From positions 1 through 64,000 of the forward strand of contig NZ_JAPIVK010000014.1 in the NCBI RefSeq assembly GCF_026183675.1: 64,000 nt of DNA, in the 5' to 3' direction. The DNA is from Microbulbifer halophilus. GTDB taxonomy: Bacteria; Pseudomonadota; Gammaproteobacteria; Pseudomonadales; Cellvibrionaceae. The notes under the pieces are model-generated. The model saw nothing but the letters and a program-made list of their open reading frames with translations. It ran no database searches and was not told the origin of the DNA. Positions within the stretch are counted from its first letter, which is position 1, and every line of letters begins with the position of its first letter. This document shows, piece after piece, positions 18,717 to 25,818 of this stretch. A program made the translations under genes and the position numbers.

Positions 18717-19676
18717 TCAATCCTTCGCCATGACCAGCAACCTCTCCGCCTGGCGACGCAATTCGGCCCGCAAGTCCGACGGCGTGAGTATCTCGAAGGC
18801 AAATGGCAGTCGCGCCAGTTGCGAGGCGAACCAGTTCAGGCAGCCGGTGTGTGCGCGCCATAGCACCGCATCCCCTTTTGGTGTCAGCAGGCCCAGTTCG
18901 TCGCCGAGCACCGCGCTGGCGTTCGCAAGGTCCGTATGCAGCAGTAGCTCCACTTCGATACCCGAGTCCATACTGGCAAAACTATTGGTGAGATACGCCG
19001 CCGCATCGAAACCCCGTGGCCGCTGGAAAGGAATTTCCAGTTGGCGCAACTGCTGCATACGGTCGAGGCGGAAGGTGCGGAGATCGACGCGCAGGTGGCA
19101 GTGGCCCACCGCGTACCAGCGGCCGCGGCGGAATACCAGGCCATAAGGGTCGAACTCGCGCCGCGTCGCACTTTCATTGCCGCTGTGGCTGCCGCCGGTG
19201 TAGTCGAACACCGTGCGGCATCGGTGCTGGGTCGCGGTGGCCAGGGTTGCCAGCGTGGCACTGTCCGGCGCCGCCGTCGGCACCAGGTCCAGGGTGACGC
19301 TGTCATCGAGCGCGCGCAGTTGCTGTTTCAGTTTCTGCGGCATGACCCGCTCGAGCTTGGCCTGGGCACTGGCGACTGCAGCAGAAACGTCGCCCACACT
19401 GAGGCTGCGCGCCGCCAGCAGGCCGAGGGAGATGGCCAGCGTCTCCTCGTTGGTGAACATCATCGGCGGCAGCTTGTAGCCAGACACCAGCCGGTAGCCG
19501 CCGTGGCGCCCGCGCTCGGCCGTCAACGGAATGCCGATCTCCTCCAGGGTGGCGATATAGCGGCGCAGTGTGCGGCCGTCCACGCCCAGCATCTGTGCCA
19601 GCTTGCTGCCGCTGGCGTTGCCGTGGATCTGCAGCAACTCCAGCAGCGCCAGTACGCGTGTCGTGGGATTCGACAT
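18717..19676 (-). CDS. HTH + WYL-domain transcriptional regulator (YafY-like)
   Basis: A 319-residue regulator. The N-terminal helix-turn-helix of the DeoR/HTH_11 kind spans about residues 5-55 (LAQMLGVDGRTLRRYIATLEEIGIP). The C-terminal half is a WYL domain (RRGRWYAVGHCHLRVDLRTFRLDRM near 185-215) that senses a ligand or nucleic acid. Start chosen at ATG 19676, 8 bases after AGGA. It is divergent from the GST-GFA pair with 109 bases between start codons, so it probably controls that pair and itself. Confidence 0.9.
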   Translation of the reverse strand: MSNPTTRVLALLELLQIHGNASGSKLAQMLGVDGRTLRRYIATLEEIGIPLTAERGRHGGYRLVSGYKLPPMMFTNEETLAISLGLLAARSLSVGDVSAAVASAQAKLERVMPQKLKQQLRALDDSVTLDLVPTAAPDSATLATLATATQHRCRTVFDYTGGSHSGNESATRREFDPYGLVFRRGRWYAVGHCHLRVDLRTFRLDRMQQLRQLEIPFQRPRGFDAAAYLTNSFASMDSGIEVELLLHTDLANASAVLGDELGLLTPKGDAVLWRAHTGCLNWFASQLARLPFAFEILTPSDLRAELRRQAERLLVMAKD

Positions 19677-19785
19677 GACTTGCATCCTGCTCAACTTATT
19701 AGGGCGGAATATAGCCTATTTAACAACTACAGTACTCGCGTTCGCTTCACAAGCGCCAACAAATGAAGAGCAACGGAGAGCAGCT

Positions 19786-20406
19786 ATGCAAGATACAGTC
19801 ATTCTCTACACCAACCCCCAATCCCGTGGCCGCATCGCGCGCTGGATGCTGGAGGAAGTGGGGGCGCCGTATGACACGGAGGTGCTGGAATACAACGGCA
19901 GCATGAAATCCCCGGCCTACCTCAAGATCAACCCGATGGGTAAGGTGCCGGCCATCGTGCACCGCGACCAGGTGGTGACCGAGGGCGCGGCCATCTGCGC
20001 CTATCTGGCGGAAGCCTTCCCGCAAGCGGGACTGGCACCACTGCCCGAAGAGCGCGCCAGCTACTACCGCTGGATGTTCTTTGCCGCCGGACCGCTGGAG
20101 GCAACGATTACCGACTTCAAGATATTCGGGCTGGAGCCGGATGCGGAGAAGCAGAGAATGGTGGGCTACGGCAGCTACGCGGCGGTACTCGACAATCTTT
20201 CAACCTGGTTAGGCGATCATACCTATGTAACGAGCGAGCGCTTTACCGCCGCCGACGTCTATGTGGGAGCGCAGATCAATTGGGGCCTGCAATTCGGCAC
20301 CATTGAAAAGCGTGCGGAATTCACCGATTACGCGCAGCGCGTCACAAACCGCGACGCCTACCACCGCGCCATGGAAAAAGATGACGCCCTGGTGGAGAAA
20401 GCCTGA
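19786..20406 (+). CDS. Glutathione S-transferase family protein
   Basis: A 206-residue GST. The active-site serine lies in the N-terminal NPQSRGR segment; glutathione-binding [10 protein letters not shown] and [12 protein letters not shown] follow, and the C-terminal domain has the box [16 protein letters not shown] start at ATG 19786 after GGAGAG; the frame extends upstream into the regulator's promoter region but those residues are not protein-like. Its stop overlaps the start of the GFA-family gene (TGATGA), so the two are translationally coupled. Confidence 0.92.
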   Translation: MQDTVILYTNPQSRGRIARWMLEEVGAPYDTEVLEYNGSMKSPAYLKINPMGKVPAIVHRDQVVTEGAAICAYLAEAFPQAGLAPLPEERASYYRWMFFAAGPLEATITDFKIFGLEPDAEKQRMVGYGSYAAVLDNLSTWLGDHTYVTSERFTAADVYVGAQINWGLQFGTIEKRAEFTDYAQRVTNRDAYHRAMEKDDALVEKA

Positions 20407-20810
20407 TGAAAAAGACCTATCGGGGAAGCTGCCACTGCGGCGCCGTGCAATATGAAGCGGATATCGACCTGAGTGCCGGCACCGGCAAATGCAATTGCTC
20501 CATCTGCAGCAAGACCCGCGAGTGGGGCGCGCTGATCAAGCCGGGCGACTTCCGCCTGCTGCGGGGTGAGGAGGCGCTTAGCAACTACCAGTTTGGCAGC
20601 AAGCAGGCGCATCACCTTTTCTGCAAACACTGCGGCGTGCGCCCGTTCGGCAGGGGGCATGTGGAGGAAATTGGTGGCGACTACGTGTCCGTATTTTTGT
20701 CGACGCTGGACAATGTAACCTCGCAGGAACTGATCGATGCGCCGGTTCAGTATTTTGATGGACGTAATGATAGTTGGTGGACGGAGCCGGTGGAAACCCG
20801 GCATCTTTAA
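20406..20810 (+). CDS. GFA/CENP-V family protein (glutathione-dependent formaldehyde-activating type)
   Basis: A 134-residue zinc-binding protein with the family's cysteines: CHCGAV near the N-terminus, CNCSICSK at about residues 30-37 and [10 protein letters not shown] near 78. Family members bind two zinc ions and some react with S-hydroxymethyl-glutathione. Overlap with the GST gene by one base points to a shared role in glutathione chemistry. The actual substrate is not known from sequence; several GFA proteins have no formaldehyde activity. Confidence 0.9.
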   Translation: MKKTYRGSCHCGAVQYEADIDLSAGTGKCNCSICSKTREWGALIKPGDFRLLRGEEALSNYQFGSKQAHHLFCKHCGVRPFGRGHVEEIGGDYVSVFLSTLDNVTSQELIDAPVQYFDGRNDSWWTEPVETRHL

Positions 20811-20914
20811 GAGTTGAGGTGGTCATTTCATGACTGCCCATTGATTTCGTGCTGAGCCCCAGGATTCAAAGCTTTCGAAAAAGAATTTACAGAAGGGATA
20901 CTGCATTATCAATA

Positions 20915-21140
20915 TATTAAGGGTCTCATAATTGTATTAACAGTTGTCCAGGTCCCTTTAACAACGGGCGAGTCCTGTATTCCCTCCATGCGATCGTCAT
21001 TCCGGACTTGTTCCGGAATCCAGGCCGACGGGGCACCTCCGCTGGATCCCGGATCGTTTTATCATGCCGGACTTGATCCGGTACCGGAATGACGGTCCGG
21101 AGGGTGGACTTTGGTAAAAACAATTTTGAGACGACTAATA
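20915..21140. mobile_element. MITE-like element, copy 2
   Basis: A 226-base full-length copy of the element at 3580-3806 in the same orientation. Ends are imperfect inverted repeats: left begins TATTAAGGGTCTCATAATTG, right read backwards begins TATTAGTCGTCTCAAAATTG. The interior shares the CATTCCGGA palindromes and the GCTGGATCCCGGATCG segment. Flanks are AT-rich; a TA-type target duplication is possible but not clear. Confidence 0.75.
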
Positions 21141-21523
21141 ATCATTGCGGTGACGAATTTACAGAGCACAGTCGCCATTCAATCTATCGTAACTCTCAAT
21201 AGGGTTCAGGCCGATCCATCATCACACGGCATGCCGGCGCGCTCACCTAGACTGGAGATTTGGCAACGTGAGTGAATTACTGCCGTGGCGTGAAAATTAT
21301 TTTATTTCATGAGGGGTTTTTACAGAAAATTTAAAAATATATTTTGTTCATCGGATGAATTTAAATACTAATTAAGCATTACTGTCATAAATATCATTTA
21401 ATCTGGCATAGCTGTAAAGTTGGGTTCGTTGATTCAATTGGACCCGGCCGCGGAAAGCGGCCTCCCGAGAAGTACTTGGGGGGATTTCATAGACATCGAT
21501 AACGATAACTTACGGGAACAGTC
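21141..21523. other. AT-rich leader region upstream of the NLP gene
   Basis: About 380 bases without an ORF and clearly richer in AT than the window average, especially near 21300-21400. A GC hairpin (GGCCGC-GGAAA-GCGGCC, 21446-21462) sits 60 bases before the start codon of the next gene and may be part of its leader. Confidence 0.5.
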
Positions 21524-22747
21524 ATGCTACTCAAACTCATCATCAGATTGACAGGCCGATTTACGGCAATGGCAGTGCTCGCCGTCGCTGCGATTGCTGC
21601 AGGCCAGGTACAAGCGAGCGATTTCTACCATCTGGACCAAGCGGTGGATAACAACCAGGTGCTTGAGATAGCGCCGATCTTTGACTTTGATGGCGATGGC
21701 TGTTTCCCCGCCGCCGGTATCAGTCGCGACGGTGAACAGAACGCGGGCCTGGATACAACGGGTAGCCTCGGCGGGGACTGCCGCACAACGGACTTCCTGA
21801 ATTACTCCAACACATTGCACCGCTCGCAATGCATGCAGAAGGATGGCTCAGAATACTGTGGCCATTTTTATGCACTCTACTTTGAGAAGGACCAGGTAAT
21901 CGCCGGCTGGGATCTATTTGGTCACCGGCACGATTGGGAGCAGGCCGCCGTATGGACGAAAGATGGCTCTATCACCCACGGTAGCGTCAGCGCCCATGGC
22001 GATATGGAGACGCGTGCACTGGCCGACATCCCCCATACTGGTGCACATATTCGCGTGGTCTATCACAAGGATGGTGCCTCAACGCATGCCATGCGCTTTG
22101 CGGGATCGACGGAAACCGCGGAGAACCCCTACTCCGACTTTGTCACGCCGCCGATCACCAGCTGGTACCAGATCCATGGGGACAGCAAGACCAATGCTGA
22201 AATGCGCGCGCTGTTAAACGCTTTTGACTATGGCTCCGCAACCATTCCGTTGAAAGACAGCAGCTTTATCGACAACCTGAATCGCTTCAAGCCCGCCAGC
22301 TATCCGGACTTTTTTGACGGTGAAGACTGCGAATACTCCAGTTGGTTTTCCGAAGAGGACAGTGCCGGCGCCTACTGCGCAAATGATCGCATCGTGGTGG
22401 GGGTAGAATGTTCCGGCAGTTACTGTGACAAAAAACGCCTGAAATGCTGCAACCTGCCAGCGGTGGCGCCACAAGGCGAGCGCTGGGAAGCGGAACACTG
22501 GATCTCGGAGGAGTCACCCAACAGCTGGACCAGTGATGAAGCCGTAGTGGTCGGGGCAAAATGCAGTGGTCGATACTGCGACAATTTAAAGCTTATATTA
22601 CTCAATCACAGTGCCCACCCTGGAAACTGGACCACACCCTTCTCCGAGGAGCAGGGGCTCGGTCAGTGCAACAAAGGTAGTTACGTAGCCGGCGTCAGCT
22701 GCAGTGGTCGTTACTGCGACAGTCTGAGTCTCTATTGCCAGCAATAG
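21524..22747 (+). CDS. NPP1/NLP-family secreted protein with C-terminal cysteine repeats
   Basis: A 407-residue exported protein with a signal peptide ending at VQA-SDF. The centre carries the family hallmark GHRHDWE at about residues 133-139, the metal-binding heptapeptide of necrosis- and ethylene-inducing-like proteins, which in plant-associated microbes lyse membranes of dicots. After the NPP1 domain come three repeats of 35-50 residues, each with a FSEE-type start and the core CSGxYCD (near 295, 346 and 394), probably disulfide-bonded binding modules. No toxin partner genes lie nearby. Lower GC and an isolated position next to a MITE suggest transfer. Confidence 0.88.
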   Translation: MLLKLIIRLTGRFTAMAVLAVAAIAAGQVQASDFYHLDQAVDNNQVLEIAPIFDFDGDGCFPAAGISRDGEQNAGLDTTGSLGGDCRTTDFLNYSNTLHRSQCMQKDGSEYCGHFYALYFEKDQVIAGWDLFGHRHDWEQAAVWTKDGSITHGSVSAHGDMETRALADIPHTGAHIRVVYHKDGASTHAMRFAGSTETAENPYSDFVTPPITSWYQIHGDSKTNAEMRALLNAFDYGSATIPLKDSSFIDNLNRFKPASYPDFFDGEDCEYSSWFSEEDSAGAYCANDRIVVGVECSGSYCDKKRLKCCNLPAVAPQGERWEAEHWISEESPNSWTSDEAVVVGAKCSGRYCDNLKLILLNHSAHPGNWTTPFSEEQGLGQCNKGSYVAGVSCSGRYCDSLSLYCQQ

Positions 22748-22775
22748 TAGTTGTCTGCAGCCGCCACGAGCGGCT

Positions 22776-23018
22776 GTTCAATCCGCTCCGTTGTGTACAC
22801 ACAAACGGAGTTCTTGAGACGTCACTTAGAAGCGGACTGTTGAAAGAAGCCATATGGGAACCGGCCGTTTCAAAAATCGTTTTCAATAGAGTCTCGAACC
22901 TTTCCTTATGAAGGTGTTCGACCACATGACGAATGCGCAGCTTGTCTTAAATTGCTCAGCTCTCAGTGACAGGCTTTCGATGGTATAAAAACTGGCATTG
23001 ATCGAATTCAGGTACTCG
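22776..23018 (-). pseudogene. C-terminal relic of a spermidine-synthase-like gene
   Basis: Translating the minus strand gives EYLNSINASFYTIESLSL and then, after a frameshift, KERFETLLKTIFETAGSH. These match EYLNAANAGFYTTDNLAL and EERFEALLKTVFETVESH in the intact protein encoded at 15673-16422. The N-terminal half is missing where the XRE gene abuts, the frame is broken near the MWS segment, and the original stop is lost. It is a decayed duplicate, not a working gene. Confidence 0.85.
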
Positions 23019-23021
23019 CTT

Positions 23022-23219
23022 CTATTCAAACAAATCGCCGACATCACAGCGCAGACTTTTCGTGATCTGATCCAGCGTCTTCAAGGTGGTATTCTGGGAG
23101 GCGCTCTCCAGGCGGGTCAAAGTGGCCCTGCTGATCCCCAATTTGCGAGCGAATGCCTCCTGCGTCTGCTGGCCCCGGCGGGCTCTCAGGTTTCTGGCCA
23201 ATTTCTCTGATAGATTCAT
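23022..23219 (-). CDS. XRE-family HTH repressor
   Basis: A 65-residue Cro/cI-type DNA-binding protein that is almost entirely the helix-turn-helix domain (QTQEAFARKLGISRATLTRLES at residues 18-39). It would bind palindromic operators as a dimer. The start codon lies one base from operator 1 (23221-23234), and no Shine-Dalgarno is visible, so the message may be leaderless or poorly translated. It is divergent from the 98-residue ORF at 23320, with three matching palindromes between them, a typical self-regulating arrangement. Confidence 0.88.
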   Translation of the reverse strand: MNLSEKLARNLRARRGQQTQEAFARKLGISRATLTRLESASQNTTLKTLDQITKSLRCDVGDLFE

Positions 23220-23220
23220 G

Positions 23221-23234
23221 GTTCAAATGTGAAC
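23221..23234. promoter_or_regulatory. Operator 1 of the XRE module
   Basis: Perfect palindrome GTTCAAATGTGAAC on the GTTCA-N4-TGAAC pattern (arms exact), abutting the XRE start codon. Binding here would block expression of the repressor gene itself. Confidence 0.75.
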
Positions 23235-23244
23235 ATGACTACTT

Positions 23245-23258
23245 GTTCACAAGTGAAC
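23245..23258. promoter_or_regulatory. Operator 2 of the XRE module
   Basis: GTTCACAAGTGAAC, same consensus, centred 24 bp from operator 1. It overlaps the predicted -35 box of the rightward promoter. Confidence 0.8.
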
Positions 23259-23274
23259 ATTCTCTTGCTATACT
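23246..23274 (+). promoter_or_regulatory. Predicted sigma-70 promoter for the 98-residue ORF
   Basis: A -35 box TTCACA (23246-23251) and -10 box TATACT (23269-23274) are spaced by exactly 17 bp. The start codon of the rightward ORF follows at 23320. Operators 2 and 3 overlap the -35 box and the expected transcription start. Confidence 0.65.
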
Positions 23275-23278
23275 TCCC

Positions 23279-23292
23279 GTTCATATATGAAC
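23279..23292. promoter_or_regulatory. Operator 3 of the XRE module
   Basis: GTTCATATATGAAC, same consensus, centred 34 bp from operator 2 and just after the -10 box of the rightward promoter, so an occupied site would block transcription. Confidence 0.78.
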
Positions 23293-23319
23293 TAGAAGCT
23301 GCTGAGGAGGTTTGATGCT

Positions 23320-23616
23320 ATGGATAAGTATAATGGGCCAGCTATTGATTCAAGGGGTTTAGATGAGCGGACAGATAATAGCCGATCTGTATTCCAGCTT
23401 CAGCCTGGGTTACCGGTCGATGTGCTGCAAGAAGCCATCTGTCATCGGCTGGAAATGCTGTCCGCTGTGATAGAGGTTATGTCCAAGGCGGAGTTTACGT
23501 CTGCCGACGTATGGCAGCTCCAGCGTTACGGCTGGGCTATGAGCGAGATGATCGATGATCTAAAGGAAATATTCTATTCCGCTTGGGAAAAGAGCCAGTC
23601 GAATCGGCGTGTATAA
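23320..23616 (+). CDS. Hypothetical protein divergent from the XRE repressor
   Basis: A 98-residue ORF with a strong GAGGAGG ribosome site 9 bases upstream. It has no signal peptide or membrane segment. The N-terminal 25 residues are polar; residues 30-90 look helical. The central FQLQPGLPVDVLQEAICHRLEML resembles the pattern of small DUF3077-type proteins known from pseudomonads, but I hold that loosely. Its promoter is embedded in three XRE operators, so expression should be released when the repressor is lost. A toxin or phage-like effector role is possible but unproven. Confidence 0.65.
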   Translation: MDKYNGPAIDSRGLDERTDNSRSVFQLQPGLPVDVLQEAICHRLEMLSAVIEVMSKAEFTSADVWQLQRYGWAMSEMIDDLKEIFYSAWEKSQSNRRV

Positions 23617-23860
23617 CCGCTACTTAGGTGATGGCTCAAAATTTGAGCGAAACCTGTTCCCAGGTTGAAACGTGGGCTTGCAGATGGCACATGGCAGGAA
23701 ATAGAGCCAGTCGTCACGGAATGTTTAACACCCAAAGGGACCGAGGTCTTTGTCTATGATCTTTAATCTCTGGATCGATTAGCTTTCAGGGCCAAGTCAT
23801 CTTTGATTCGCGATTTATGATTTTCCTTCCTTCCAAAAATAAAAGACCTGACCCCGCCGC
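23617..23860. other. Non-coding stretch before the gene relics
   Basis: About 240 bases with no ORF that looks like protein. AT content is higher than in neighbouring core genes. Confidence 0.4.
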
Positions 23861-23928
23861 CTGCATTCCCGGCAGTAGGGTGAAGTTGCCAGTGATCATC
23901 AGGCGCTGGACATGGTGGAGGTAGGCGA
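23861..23928 (-). pseudogene. Fragment of a photolyase-related (FeS-BCP cryptochrome-like) gene
   Basis: On the minus strand this segment reads AYLHHVQRLMITGNFTLL, close to the strongly conserved AYxHHIQRLMVTGNFxLL block of the deoxyribodipyrimidine photolyase-related family (the CryB/PhrB type). Only about 20 codons are recognisable, fused directly to the end of the ABC-F relic. No intact parent gene is in the window. Confidence 0.7.
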
Positions 23929-24074
23929 CTACAGCGCCAGTTCCCCATTGACGCCGATCGCCCCCACAAACACCGGATCATGGGACACCAGCAGGAAGCT
24001 GTCGGGATAGTCCCACAGTGCGCTTTCCAGCAGCTGGAGGGAATCCAGGTCCAGGTAGTTGTCCGGTCCGTCCC
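23929..24074 (-). pseudogene. C-terminal relic of an ABC-F ATPase gene
   Basis: The minus strand encodes the last 46 or so codons of an ABC-F protein, ending NGELAL and a TAG stop, as in the intact gene at 26860-28416. By eye the DNA is about 84% identical (24 differences in 146 bases), many at synonymous positions (for example GGG GAG TTG against GGG GAA CTG). That suggests an older copy, or one from a related gene that was functional for a time. Upstream coding sequence is absent. Confidence 0.88.
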
Positions 24075-24474
24075 CAAGGTACCGAATAACCAGGGTTAAG
24101 GGGATCTCCGCATGACCAAGGTTTAGCTGTAGATCTCCGGCTGTTTCCGCTCCGAAGAGGGATCCAAAGCCTTTTGCCTTATTTGCTCCTACCTGCTGAC
24201 TTGTCAGAAGAATCAGTTAAAACCCGGTGAGATTCTGACACTGCTGTTCAATTGCGAGGCCCTGCTTTTTGTTAGAAAGGTCAAAATCTCTGTCGATTAG
24301 TGCTGAATAGTTACGAAATCGCGATGTTGATGTTGACCCAGCCGCAATATCACCACCGGGCGTGCTTCAGCTATGTGGCCGCGAACCAGTGAACTATGTA
24401 CGGGAGATTCGGGAGCGGTATCCGGGGTATTTATCGGTGGCCAGGAATGAAAATAGGCTCACTGATTAGAGGTC
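24075..24474. other. Degenerate stretch without a supported gene
   Basis: Four hundred bases between the ABC-F relic and the orphan gene at 24475. Short protein-like snatches occur on the plus strand (QLKPGEILTLLFN near 24212-24250; YVREIRERYPGYLSV near 24392-24436), perhaps further decayed genes, but none is long enough to name. Confidence 0.4.
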
Positions 24475-25182
24475 CTATACACATACACTTGATCCACCAG
24501 GGCCGGGAGAATCGTCGGGACCGCCTGGTGGGCAGGGGTATTTTTCATTACAATAGTTGCCGATGGAGTCCATATCTTTGCCCATGGTTAACATGGGTAG
24601 AAGCCCCGACATTCCGTACCGCTCGGTAATCACTTTGATACCTTTGGCCCAACTCCCCAGGTACAGATACTCGCTGATGTAGCGCGTGGCATACTCTATT
24701 ACATCGCCATCCTCAGTGATTCTCGCTGGCGGCCTGCACGCTTCTGTATTCAATAGCGTGGGTGTTCTGCCCACATTTGGAATTGACCGGACATTGGACT
24801 CGTCAATATTGATCTGGTTAACAGTAGGGGGAATGAAAATAAAGTGGATATAACCCGGATTCATTTCCAGTAGGGCTCTCGCTGCTGTGGTGGTTTTTCT
24901 ATAAGCGTCACTTCGGTAAATGAGCGTGTCATCGCCTGGTATATACTCAAAAAGACTCAGGTATCCCGAGTTACTGTAATACGCTCCCCCGCCATAGTTC
25001 ATGTGGGATGCGGGTGTGATGTTGGTTTTCGCTACATCAGGTAGTATTTCTTCAATAAGTGGAGAGCTATCACCGCGAACAAACAGTCGGCTGCCATTGA
25101 CAGAGCACATGGGGTTCCCTTTCCAGTCCGATATCCATAATTCGATCGCTGTCCCTATCAGTATCAGTGCTTCTATGATCAA
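24475..25182 (-). CDS. Orphan hypothetical protein
   Basis: An open frame of 235 codons that I do not recognise. The frame starts at TTG 25182; a more credible start may be ATG 25110 after a GGGAA site, giving 211 residues. From the TTG the first 17 residues are hydrophobic (IIEALILIGTAIELWI), which could be a weak membrane or signal segment. The middle has a RITEDGDVIEYATRYISEYL stretch, and the C-terminus is proline/glycine-rich with cysteines (YCNEKYPCPPGG). Lower GC and position among gene relics suggest acquired DNA. Confidence 0.55.
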   Translation of the reverse strand: MIIEALILIGTAIELWISDWKGNPMCSVNGSRLFVRGDSSPLIEEILPDVAKTNITPASHMNYGGGAYYSNSGYLSLFEYIPGDDTLIYRSDAYRKTTTAARALLEMNPGYIHFIFIPPTVNQINIDESNVRSIPNVGRTPTLLNTEACRPPARITEDGDVIEYATRYISEYLYLGSWAKGIKVITERYGMSGLLPMLTMGKDMDSIGNYCNEKYPCPPGGPDDSPGPGGSSVCV

Positions 25183-25195
25183 AAAAAATTGATCA
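25173..25195. repeat. Short inverted repeat TGATCAA / TTGATCA
   Basis: Perfect 7-bp arms separated by a run of A, at the extreme 5' end of the orphan frame. It could be an operator or a weak terminator-like hairpin, and it casts doubt on the TTG start inside it. Confidence 0.5.
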
Positions 25196-25347
25196 GAAGG
25201 AGTTGAGGTTGCTGCGGGGGACAGGAATCTGAATCTAGCAGCTTTGGAGGGTGGGTGGCAACCGGGCTGGTTTGGGTGTGCATGTCGATTTCACAGCCGG
25301 CCTGAACGCTTTCGGGGCTGCCGCTACGGTCCCGAAGCCTCCGCAAA

Positions 25348-25517
25348 TCAGTCCGCCGTGGCAATCCGGTTCAGGTAGGGCTCGAGCTCCCGCTTGTGCG
25401 CCAGGGACTCCTCGTTCGAGAGGTCGTCGGTTTTGTAGAGGTGTAGTCGGGTTCGCGCTCGGTCTTGTTGTTTTCGGGGTTGTAGTAGGGCGTGGTCACG
25501 CGAATTTCCGGTGTATC
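25348..25517 (-). pseudogene. C-terminal relic of a purine phosphoribosyltransferase gene
   Basis: The minus strand gives DTPEIRVTTPYYNPENNKTE, then after an internal deletion and frame change KRELEPYLNRIATAD and a TGA stop. The intact enzyme at 3965-4540 has TPQIRVATPYYKPTSNKTE and KPELEPYLDRIATVS in the same places. About 30 codons between the two blocks are shortened or lost. It is a broken duplicate. Confidence 0.88.
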
Positions 25518-25818
25518 CTTAGGATCTTTAGGTAAATCGCTGAATCGTATGTGGCTCTGCGACCCTGATCGTTGCTGTACTGGCCGCAGAAAGGGAAGAG
25601 ATCGATATGGCCGTCGATCAGGCGGTGGAGTGTGAACTCGAAAGTACCGGGTTGGAGCTGTATTTTCTAAAGTTTGGCATCCCCCCTCCCTTTGATGACC
25701 AAATTCTACTGGTTTTTAAGAGTTTTCTACAACTTGAACGTTGCCATCTGGGGCAGCTGGAGCGTTTTTTAGCGCGAAGCGCGTTGTGGAAGTTATCCAC
25801 CAGCATGGCCTTGTATGG
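25518..25818. other. Intergenic stretch without a supported gene
   Basis: Three hundred bases. A 71-codon ORF at 25607-25822 has no ribosome site and I do not call it. No repeat or recognisable relic was found. Confidence 0.4.

Noticed and set aside
23763..24077. 104-codon minus-strand ORF across the ABC-F relic
   Set aside because: It reads the relic in the wrong frame; the correct frame gives the ABC-F C-terminus and its stop.
24195..24290. Possible TusA/SirA-like fragment on the plus strand (QLKPGEILTLLFN)
   Set aside because: The resemblance covers only about a dozen residues, lacks a clear CPxP motif and is interrupted, so it could be chance.
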